DNA of 38,325 nucleotides from Desulfuromonadales bacterium (GTDB taxonomy: Bacteria > Desulfobacterota > Desulfuromonadia > Desulfuromonadales > JACZKF01). This document shows positions 31,865 through 38,325 of this stretch, piece by piece. The position numbers and the translations under genes were made by a program. The notes beneath the pieces are model-generated. The model worked only from the letters and a program-made list of their open reading frames with translations. It did no database searches and was not told the origin of the DNA. Location: contig JARFUG010000030.1 of NCBI GenBank assembly GCA_029289095.1, forward strand, positions 1 through 38,325, read 5' to 3'. The first letter of the stretch is position 1. Each line of letters begins with the position of its first letter.

Positions 31865-33469
31865 ATGGGTAGCAAGAAGTTCATCATCGCAGCAATCGTC
31901 GGCCTTGCAGGTGCCGCTCTTGTCCTGGGTGGGACCGGGACGCCTGAAGCCGATGCACAGTCCAGGGGGGGGAGCGTCAACCCGAACCAATGCTTCGCCT
32001 GCCACAGCGAAGTGAAGGAACTGCACACCGGTTCGATCCATGCGTCACTTTCCTGTAACACCTGCCACGGCGCGATGGAGGCTCACGTCCGCAATCCCCG
32101 CCAGAACAGACCCACAACCAGCCTTGAGCTCTCGACCTGCGGGGCCTGCCATCCCGATCAGTACGACAGCTTTTACCAGGTGAACTACGACGCCACTCCC
32201 CGCAACGAAAAGGGACTCCCCACCGGGCGCTCCCCGATGCAGGACAAGCTTCTGGCGCCGCACGGCTTCACCAAGGAGCATAACGAGCCCCGCGCCCATC
32301 CCTTCATGCTGATCGACCAGATCGCCGTTGATCGCTTCGCCGGCGGCCGCTATCAGTTCAAGGATCTGTTTGCCACCGCCCGAACCGGCAAGTTGTGGGA
32401 CGTTCTCGTCGACACCGGCAAGATCCTCCCCGAGCACGCCCAGGCGGGGAACCCGGTCTGTCTGCAGTGCAAGACCAGCGACCTGATTCTCGATTGGGCC
32501 TACATGGGCGATCCCGGCAAGGGCGCCAAGTTCGACCGTACGTCCGACGTTCACGCGGTTGTCAAGGCTGTACAGAACCCCATGGGATGCATCCAGTGCC
32601 ACGATCCTCACAGCGCCAAGCCCCGGGTCATTCGGGATGCTCTCATCGACGCGGTGCAGCGTGACGGCGCCCGCCCCTACGCCGAGGACAAGGGCAAGGG
32701 GATGATGGAAGTTGTCTCCTTCCGCAATGATTTCCGCAAAATCGGCCTTGTGCCGCAAGGTAACTCCAACCTGATGTGCGCCCAGTGCCATGTCGAATAC
32801 ATGTGCAACCCCGGTTTCGAACCCGTCAGCGGTGACAGGGTTCCCATGACGGATCGTCGCAGCAACCATTTCCCCTGGAAGAGCGCCAAGGACCTGCTCG
32901 CCCATTTCGACGACGTCAAGTTCGCCGACTTCAGGCACGCCGTCACCGGCGCTCCCCTCGTCAAGCTGCAGCATCCTGAAATGGAGACCTACTGGGGGAG
33001 CGTGCACGAGCGTGCAGGGGTCCAGTGCCACGACTGCCACATGCCCCAGAAGACGAACGCCTCCGGAAAGAAGTTCACCAGCCACAAGGTCGTGCGCCCC
33101 TTGCACAGCATCGAGGCCTCCTGCCTCGGATGCCACCCCGATTCGACGGCTGAAGAACTTGCCTACATCGTCGAAGGGGTTCGCAACTACACCAAAGGAA
33201 AGATGCGCAAGGCCGAGGCCGCCATCGGCGAGTTGATCGACACCTTCGCCGCTGCCCAGAAGGCCGGTGTCTCCGAGGACGTTCTCAATCAGGCCCGCCG
33301 CCAGCATTCGGTTTCCCATGTGCTCTGGGAGTGGTGGACCGCCGAAAACAGCGACGGATGGCACAACCCGGAACTGGCCAAGGAGACGCTGATCGACTCC
33401 ATCGTTCAGGCCAAGAAGGGGACCGAGATCCTTAAACAGGCGATGGCCCAGAAGGCCGCAGCCAAATAA
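31865..33469 (+). CDS. Octaheme c-type nitrite reductase (Onr/TvNiR-like)
   Basis: The 534-residue protein has a signal peptide (to about residue 32) and eight heme motifs: CFACH (43), CNTCH (64), CGACH (92), CLQCK (199), CIQCH (242), CAQCH (305), CHDCH and CLGCH near the C-terminus. The single CXXCK as the fourth heme is the hallmark of ammonium-forming octaheme nitrite reductases such as that of Thioalkalivibrio. Tyr312-Met-Cys314 follows heme 6, matching the cross-linked Tyr-x-Cys of that enzyme's active site. Size (about 525-560) fits the family. The protein should reduce nitrite to ammonium in the periplasm. The gene has a sigma-54-type promoter and a strong terminator, so it is probably monocistronic. 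Confidence 0.92.
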   Translation: MGSKKFIIAAIVGLAGAALVLGGTGTPEADAQSRGGSVNPNQCFACHSEVKELHTGSIHASLSCNTCHGAMEAHVRNPRQNRPTTSLELSTCGACHPDQYDSFYQVNYDATPRNEKGLPTGRSPMQDKLLAPHGFTKEHNEPRAHPFMLIDQIAVDRFAGGRYQFKDLFATARTGKLWDVLVDTGKILPEHAQAGNPVCLQCKTSDLILDWAYMGDPGKGAKFDRTSDVHAVVKAVQNPMGCIQCHDPHSAKPRVIRDALIDAVQRDGARPYAEDKGKGMMEVVSFRNDFRKIGLVPQGNSNLMCAQCHVEYMCNPGFEPVSGDRVPMTDRRSNHFPWKSAKDLLAHFDDVKFADFRHAVTGAPLVKLQHPEMETYWGSVHERAGVQCHDCHMPQKTNASGKKFTSHKVVRPLHSIEASCLGCHPDSTAEELAYIVEGVRNYTKGKMRKAEAAIGELIDTFAAAQKAGVSEDVLNQARRQHSVSHVLWEWWTAENSDGWHNPELAKETLIDSIVQAKKGTEILKQAMAQKAAAK

Positions 33470-33484
33470 ACGTTCGCCAAAAAA

Positions 33485-33515
33485 GGGCGGAGCTTCGGAA
33501 GCTCCGCCCTTTTTT
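33485..33515 (+). terminator. Rho-independent terminator of the octaheme reductase gene
   Basis: GGGCGGAGCT and AGCTCCGCCC form a 10-bp GC-rich stem (33485-33509) followed by TTTTTT. It stands 15 bases after the stop codon. Confidence 0.9.
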
Positions 33516-33625
33516 GCGGCCCGGAGCTATTGTACGGTAAATTTTCGGTAAATGTCGGCGAGGAACGATCCACGCAACTGATCCCGTCATATAATGAAGG
33601 CATTTGCCTTTCTAGGGAGGATCCT

Positions 33626-34141
33626 ATGGGACTGCAGAAGAAAGGAGAAGGAGGAGTCGTGAAGACTCTTTTCCTGCCGGTGATTGCGTTTCTGGTTTTC
33701 TGGGGAGGCGCCCCTGCCGAAGCCTATCAGAACGGCGCCCCCACGCTCGAATGTTTCACCTGCCATGTGCCTGTCGGGGAACATTCCTCCGATGTCAGAG
33801 TCAAAGGAATCCCCGCGCGCTACAAACCTGGAAAGACGTATCGAATCACCATTTCGGTGAAGAGTGACATCCGATCGCTCGGCTCAGTGCATGGTGGTTT
33901 CGTCCTGCAGGCTTCGGCAGGAGAATTGATCGTCGTCGATCCGGTTCACACACAGATTTCAAACGGTCTGCTCACACATACCATCGAAGGGTCGGCTCTT
34001 CGCAGTTGGAAGACGGCATGGAAGGCGCCGCGGGAAGGTGATACGGAATTCATCGTGATGGCGACCGCTGTGAACGGCGATTTCGCCCCCATCGGCGATG
34101 CAGTCGTGGCGGAGGTCCTTACCTCCCGGTCCAGTAAATGA
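33626..34141 (+). CDS. Exported monoheme cytochrome c with Reeler-type domain
   Basis: The 171-residue protein (from ATG 33626, AGGGAGG upstream) has a signal peptide ending at AEA and one heme motif, CFTCH (Cys43, Cys46, His47). A beta-sandwich domain with the Reeler look follows (IPARYKPGKTYRITISVKSD, LGSVHGGFVLQASAGEL, EFIVMATAVNGD). A second good start is GTG 33659 (in-frame after AAGGAGGAG), which gives a standard 22-residue signal peptide; either start is possible. It overlaps the NapA frame by four bases if NapA starts at 34138 and otherwise ends 20 bases before it. It is probably the electron donor or partner of the molybdoenzyme. No membrane anchor is seen in the mature part. Confidence 0.85.
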   Translation: MGLQKKGEGGVVKTLFLPVIAFLVFWGGAPAEAYQNGAPTLECFTCHVPVGEHSSDVRVKGIPARYKPGKTYRITISVKSDIRSLGSVHGGFVLQASAGELIVVDPVHTQISNGLLTHTIEGSALRSWKTAWKAPREGDTEFIVMATAVNGDFAPIGDAVVAEVLTSRSSK

Positions 34142-34161
34142 CACTTGAGGAGAGTATCGAG

Positions 34162-37100
34162 ATGAAACTGAGCAGACGTGATTTTCTGCGCGCCGGCGCT
34201 TTGTCCGCCGCCGCACTCGCCGCCGGTATCGCCAAGCCGCCGCTTGTATTTGCCGCCTCCGCCACCGTGCGCACCTTTCCCATCGGACAGTGCCGCTACT
34301 GCGCCGTCGGCTGCACCATGCTGGCCGACTGCGAGGTCGACGCGGCCGGAAAGGTTCTCAAAGTCCTCGCCATCAAAGGGGATCTCACCAGCACAGTCAA
34401 CCGGGGGGTCCTCTGCACCAAGGGATTTTACCTCCACAGGGCGATCGCCTACCCCGAGCGCCCTAAAGGCGCACTGGTGCGCCGCGAGTGGATCAATCCG
34501 GCGACCGGCAAGCCTGATCTGAAACGCTCCCCCCGGGTTCTCGAGGGACGAACCACCAAGGATCCCAACGGCATCAAGCCTTCTGAAGTCGACATGAGGG
34601 AGAATTTTGTCGAAGTCCCCTGGGAAGACGCCATCGAGTTTGTCGCCGATGCGGTTGAGGTTTCCCTCAAGGAACATGGCCGCCACAGCGTGGCCTACTA
34701 CGGCAGCGGCCAGCTCGGCTCCGAAGAGACCCACATCATGAACAAGGCGTTCAAGGGGGGCGGCATGCTCGCCAACAACGCCATCGAAGGGCAGCCGCGC
34801 ACCTGCATGGCGTCGGCCGTCGTGGGATATCTGTACAATTTCGGCAAGGACGAGCCCTATGGCTGCCTCGACGACATCGACGTCCCCGATCCCGACTTCG
34901 GCAAGCACGCCGACACCTTCTTCCTCATCGGCAACAATACCGCCGAGGGGCACCCGATCATCTTCAACCGCATGGCTGCGGTGAAGGCGAAAAATCCCAA
35001 CGCCAAGGTCATCCTGGCCGATCCACGCAAGACGCGCTCCGGCACTATCGCCGACCTGTGGCTCCCCTTCGCCAGCGGTCGCGACATGGTTCTGCTCAAC
35101 TCCATGCTCTACGTCATGGCCATGGAGCTCGACAAGGCACGCTACGACGTGGAGAAGGGGACGGTCGATGCGCAGTGGAAGTACCTCGACAAGAAATTCA
35201 TCGAGCGCCACGCGAGCTTCGGCATTCACGAGGACGTGAGCAAGACGTGGATCAAGACGACATACGGCGGCACCCGAGACACCGCCTGGGACATGACCTA
35301 CTCGGCGACCCCGCGCAAGACCTTCCCCAACCTGAAGAACAGCTACGCCTCCGAGGATGAGATCCTGCGCGACCTCTACAAAGGGTTTGCCATCTTTTTG
35401 AAATTCTTGGAGGACTACAAGCCCGAGAAGGTCACTGAGGCGATCTTCGAGGGGGAATCGCCCCTTCTGTATGACGCTTCGACCCGCTCGTGGAAGAAGA
35501 TCAGCGGACCCGAGGCGATCCGTCTGGCGACCAAGTGGTTCGTCGATGGATATACCGTTTCGACCTGGTGCATGGGTGTCAACCAGAAGCTTCAGGGGAC
35601 ATGGACCAACGCCACCCTGCACTCCATGCACCTGCTTACAGGAAAGGCCGTCAAACCGGGGCGCCACTCTTTCAGTTTCACCGGTCAGCCCAACGCTTGC
35701 GGCGGAATTCGCGCCCCCGGCGCGCTGTGCCACGCGCTCCCCTACGGACGCCTGGTCGCCAATCCAGTACACCGCGGCGCCGTCGAGAAGATCTGGAGCG
35801 ATCGAAGCGCCGCATATCTGAAGAAGCAGGGGGCGAGCGAGGCGGTGATCGCGGCCGAGACGGCCAAGATCAAAATCCACGACAAGCCGGGTCCGCACAC
35901 CATGGAGATGTTCCGTCGCCTCGGGGCGGGACAGATCAAAGTGCAGTTTGTGGCCTGCGTCAATCCGGGGCAGAGCCTCCCCTACGCATGGCCGTACCGC
36001 CAGGCGATGGCCGGGGCGAACAAGGGGAGCGCCTGGCCCCTCGTCGTGACGATGGAGTCGTTCCCGACCTCCTCCACCATGGTCTCCGACGTCGTCCTCG
36101 GAGCTTCGAGCTGGTATGAAAAGGAGTTCGTCTTCGGCAACCTGGAGCGCCGCTACCAGGTTGTCAAGCAACTCATCGAGCCGTACGGCAACACCATTCC
36201 CGATCACACCATCTTCGCCCTCATCATGCGGCGCCTTGAAGAGAAGGGGGTCCTCCCCAAAGGGCACATCTCTCAGTTCTGGCCGGAGAAGTACGATGGG
36301 AAGGACTGGATGCAAAAAACGATCGCCGCCTCCAGGGAGAAGGAGTGGAACCGCGAGTTCTCCGGAAACATCTGGGAGGAGCTCATGATCCTCTCCAAGG
36401 GGACGGGATACGACTTCTCCGGCATGAACCGAGAAGTGCTCCTTGAACAGAACCACGGCTACCGCATCCCCTTTCCGGCCGAAGTCCACACCGATGCCGA
36501 GATGCGCAGGAGGTACCAGCGCTACGACTCCAAGATCCAGTACGCCTGGCCCTACGATCCCCACATCGACAAGCTCACGGCGAACTACCTGCGCAACATG
36601 AAGGAGTTCAATCCCGTCTACGGAGCGTGGCTCGAGAAGAACATCGAGACGATGAAGGCCGACCGCGCCTACCAGAGGGAGAACAACGTCCCCGAAGGGT
36701 GGTACGCGAGCTTCTACAACTCCAACGCCTTTATCAACGGCATGATCGACATCCTCACTCCCGACGGCGGGACGCGCAAGGCCCCCGGATGGGACGGGCG
36801 CGCCGTCATCTGGGCCAATCCGTGGTGGGCCTGCAAATTCGACGGGAAGGAGTTTGTCAAGTACGACACCGTGGGCGTGATCGAACGCCGTTTCGTCCCC
36901 GAGAAGGTCGAGGAGAACAGCGCTCAGCCCTTCGAGACGATTGCCAGCTACCAGGTCAAGGTGATCGGCGACCCGGACAGGGATCTCGACGCCCTGAAGA
37001 ACATCGCCCTGTCGCCGGCGGAGTTCCAGAACCTGCGCCACGAGTACCGCAAGGCGGACGGATCGAATCTTCTCATCATCGACACCACCGACTACAAATA

Positions 37101-37500
37101 TGGCGCCTGCACCGGACGCGTGGTGGAACACTGGCACACCGGCAGCATGACAACCCGCGTTGCCGAGCTCAACCGTGCCGTTCCCGGGGCGTACGTCGAG
37201 ATCAACCACGAACTTGCCTCCAAACTCAAGATCCGTGACGGCGACCCGGTCATCGTCGAGTCGCCGCGCGGTAAGGTCGAGCTCCCCGCCAAGGTCCTCA
37301 ACGTCGCCCTGGCGACGGGCGGGCCGCGCTACGACTATGTTTTCGTCCCGTGGTTCGACGAGTACAAGCTGATCAACATGATCATGCGCGACGCCTACGA
37401 CCCCTTCAGCTTCCAGCCCGACTACAAGCTCTTCGCCGTGAAAATCTACAAGGGGAAGACCAAGGGGCGACAGGCCGAACCGGGAAAGGTGATCGCGTAG
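34162..37500 (+). CDS. napA: NapA-type periplasmic nitrate reductase, extended form
   Basis: The 1112-residue protein begins MKLSRRDFLR (Tat signal). [4Fe-4S] ligands are C44, C47, C51 and C85 with the following Lys87. The molybdenum ligand is Cys215 in RTCMASAVVGYLYNFGKDEP, close to NapA. More NapA signatures are LLTGKAVKPGRHSFSFTGQP, NACGGIRAPGALCHALPYGR and the C-terminal TGRVVEHWHTGSMTTRVAEL. NapA is normally about 750-830 residues; here about 280-350 are extra, partly at about 105-150 and mostly in the middle to late part (about 690-1000). ATG 34162 is preferred for GAGGAG upstream and the Tat motif; ATG 34138 is possible. The NapA family call is firm. Nitrate as substrate is likely but not proven for this long form. 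Confidence 0.85.
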   Translation: MKLSRRDFLRAGALSAAALAAGIAKPPLVFAASATVRTFPIGQCRYCAVGCTMLADCEVDAAGKVLKVLAIKGDLTSTVNRGVLCTKGFYLHRAIAYPERPKGALVRREWINPATGKPDLKRSPRVLEGRTTKDPNGIKPSEVDMRENFVEVPWEDAIEFVADAVEVSLKEHGRHSVAYYGSGQLGSEETHIMNKAFKGGGMLANNAIEGQPRTCMASAVVGYLYNFGKDEPYGCLDDIDVPDPDFGKHADTFFLIGNNTAEGHPIIFNRMAAVKAKNPNAKVILADPRKTRSGTIADLWLPFASGRDMVLLNSMLYVMAMELDKARYDVEKGTVDAQWKYLDKKFIERHASFGIHEDVSKTWIKTTYGGTRDTAWDMTYSATPRKTFPNLKNSYASEDEILRDLYKGFAIFLKFLEDYKPEKVTEAIFEGESPLLYDASTRSWKKISGPEAIRLATKWFVDGYTVSTWCMGVNQKLQGTWTNATLHSMHLLTGKAVKPGRHSFSFTGQPNACGGIRAPGALCHALPYGRLVANPVHRGAVEKIWSDRSAAYLKKQGASEAVIAAETAKIKIHDKPGPHTMEMFRRLGAGQIKVQFVACVNPGQSLPYAWPYRQAMAGANKGSAWPLVVTMESFPTSSTMVSDVVLGASSWYEKEFVFGNLERRYQVVKQLIEPYGNTIPDHTIFALIMRRLEEKGVLPKGHISQFWPEKYDGKDWMQKTIAASREKEWNREFSGNIWEELMILSKGTGYDFSGMNREVLLEQNHGYRIPFPAEVHTDAEMRRRYQRYDSKIQYAWPYDPHIDKLTANYLRNMKEFNPVYGAWLEKNIETMKADRAYQRENNVPEGWYASFYNSNAFINGMIDILTPDGGTRKAPGWDGRAVIWANPWWACKFDGKEFVKYDTVGVIERRFVPEKVEENSAQPFETIASYQVKVIGDPDRDLDALKNIALSPAEFQNLRHEYRKADGSNLLIIDTTDYKYGACTGRVVEHWHTGSMTTRVAELNRAVPGAYVEINHELASKLKIRDGDPVIVESPRGKVELPAKVLNVALATGGPRYDYVFVPWFDEYKLINMIMRDAYDPFSFQPDYKLFAVKIYKGKTKGRQAEPGKVIA

Positions 37501-37510
37501 AAGATGGAGG

Positions 37511-37535
37511 GGCGGCCCTCGTGGCCGCCTTCTCT
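37511..37535 (+). terminator. Hairpin after napA
   Basis: GGCGGCC (37511-37517), loop CTCGT, GGCCGCC (37523-37529), then TTCTCTTT. The stem is short but GC-rich, with a pyrimidine-rich tail, so it is a probable partial terminator or attenuator before the ferredoxin gene. Confidence 0.55.
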
Positions 37536-37604
37536 TTGTGAAGATCTTTCTATACGCAGATTACGCAGATTTTCGCACGTTGACATGCATCGCCTGACCT
37601 TCAT

Positions 37605-37687
37605 AACCCCTCCCGGCTTCCCCTTATCTCTAAGGGGAAGGGAAAAGCCTTCCCCCTCTCAAGTTAAGAGGGGGTTTAGGGGGAGTT
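37605..37687. repeat. Multi-hairpin intergenic repeat
   Basis: CTTCCCCTTA-TCTC-TAAGGGGAAG (37617-37640) is a perfect 10-bp hairpin and CCCCCTCT...AGAGGGGG (37652-37674) a second. The outer arms AACCCCTCCC and GGGGGAGTT pair partially. The cloverleaf-like shape is familiar from dispersed repeats in environmental deltaproteobacterial genomes (from memory). A short direct repeat (ACGCAGATTACGCAGATT, about 37553-37571) lies upstream. Confidence 0.65.
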
Positions 37688-37708
37688 ATTTCTCTGTGAG
37701 TCATCGCC

Positions 37709-38325
37709 ATGAACCGCTCCCGCAGATTCTTCCTAGGAACTTCTCTGGCCGCCGTTGGAGCTCTGACCATCGCCCGTCCTTCGGCGCAGTGCTCAGACCC
37801 TCCTGAAGACTCCGGCCCCTTGCCGCAGATCGTGCAGGGGGGACCGATCCGCCCTCCTGGTGCGTTGCCGGAGAAGGAGTTTCGCGCCCGCTGCATTAGT
37901 TGTGGCGTCTGTGTGGGCATCTGCCGCGGGAAGAGGTTCGACGCCCTTACTCCGGCTCCCCACGGCACGAGGAGCGCCTTCGGCGCCCCGAGAGTGGTCG
38001 ACATGCGCGATTTTCCCTGCACTCTCTGCATGGAGTGTCCACCCCGGTGCCCCACGGGGGCGTTGCGCAAGGTCGAAAAAGAGGACGTTCGGATGGGAAT
38101 GGCTCTGATCGATCTTGGGCTTTGCTTCGGCTGGAACGGCGACGTCTGTCTCTCGTGCAGCAAGGCATGTCCTCTGGGCGCCAAGGTCTTCGATTTTCAT
38201 TATGGTCAATGGGGGAATCAGCCCTACATCAACGAAGCGTGCGTGGGCTGCGGGTTGTGCGTCAAATTCTGTCCTCTGGGGGGATCGGCCATCAAGGTCG
38301 TCACCCGAGAGAGATACAAGGAAGT
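37709..38325 (+). CDS. napG: NapG/MauM-type periplasmic 4Fe-4S ferredoxin (partial, runs off the window)
   Basis: The frame from ATG 37709 is open to the last base (205 codons plus two bases). It starts MNRSRRFFLGTSLAAVGALT, a Tat signal (SRRFFLG). Four clusters of Cys residues follow: CISCGVCVGIC (about residue 60), CTLCMECPPRCP (about 107), CLSCSKACP (about 148, lacking the usual second-position Cys but with Cys nearby upstream) and CVGCGLCVKFCP (about 179). This is the NapG/MauM arrangement of four [4Fe-4S] sites. NapG passes electrons toward periplasmic nitrate reductase, usually with membrane NapH, which may lie just beyond the window. Distance and repeats after napA make co-transcription uncertain. 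Confidence 0.85.
   Translation, partial: MNRSRRFFLGTSLAAVGALTIARPSAQCSDPPEDSGPLPQIVQGGPIRPPGALPEKEFRARCISCGVCVGICRGKRFDALTPAPHGTRSAFGAPRVVDMRDFPCTLCMECPPRCPTGALRKVEKEDVRMGMALIDLGLCFGWNGDVCLSCSKACPLGAKVFDFHYGQWGNQPYINEACVGCGLCVKFCPLGGSAIKVVTRERYKE

Noticed and set aside
31865-33469. NrfA pentaheme nitrite reductase, because of the CXXCK motif
   Set aside because: Eight heme motifs are present and CXXCK is the fourth, with Tyr-x-Cys after heme 6. That fits octaheme nitrite reductase, not NrfA, where CXXCK is the first of five.
33946-37209. A 1087-residue open frame on the minus strand opposite napA
   Set aside because: The + frame has clear NapA motifs; the antisense frame is a codon-bias shadow.

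Overview
The window looks like a chromosomal segment of a GC-rich, anaerobically respiring Gram-negative bacterium, most likely a Desulfuromonadales/Geobacter-type member of the Desulfuromonadia. The evidence is gene content: an octaheme c-type nitrite reductase, a NapA-type molybdoenzyme, a PAS/sigma-54 activator, DUF3793/DUF2325 genes, and an envelope cluster resembling the myxobacterial gliding/sporulation (Glt/Agl/Nfs) machineries. This taxonomic call is inference. No tRNA, rRNA, CRISPR array, insertion sequence or phage gene was seen.

Region 1 (49-15278, all +) reads as one long operon for an undescribed trans-envelope machine. In order it encodes a 1692-residue outer-membrane protein with three OmpA-like domains and a C-terminal beta-barrel, a periplasmic coiled-coil protein, a TPR/coiled-coil periplasmic protein, two TPR lipoproteins, a 91-residue exported protein, a TolQ/ExbB/MotA-type proton channel, two TolR/ExbD proteins, and a TonB-like protein with an AgmX/PglI (GltJ/GltG)-type C-terminal domain. 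The TolQ-TolR-TolR order matches the Myxococcus AglR-AglQ-AglS motor. Only one of the two TolR proteins keeps the membrane Asp; the other has Asn. Five gaps inside the operon hold palindromic or hairpin repeats, and one of these provides the C-terminal tail and stop codon of a lipoprotein.

Region 2 (15279-24361) holds a predicted EEP-family endonuclease/phosphatase behind paired 10-bp palindromes, a convergent gene for three CheW-like domains joined through a membrane helix to a periplasmic LysM domain, DUF421 and DUF2254 membrane proteins, a ZIP-like membrane protein, a small stress-type protein and a KefB-type cation/proton antiporter.

Region 3 (24362-27453) begins with a 310-base structured leader followed by two genes that appear to be halves of one multicopper oxidase. 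The first has a Tat signal and the C-terminal trinuclear-site motifs. The second has no signal peptide and carries the N-terminal HHHG, HCH and type-1 copper motifs.

Region 4 (27565-30116, -) has DUF2325 and DUF3793 genes behind a Fur-like palindrome, and a membrane PAS histidine kinase.

Region 5 (30201-38325, +) is a nitrate/nitrite ammonification module. A sigma-54 activator without a receiver domain has its own candidate -24/-12 promoter. Downstream are a second candidate -24/-12 promoter with upstream inverted repeats, an octaheme nitrite reductase, a monoheme Reeler-type cytochrome, an unusually long NapA, and a NapG-type ferredoxin that runs off the window end.
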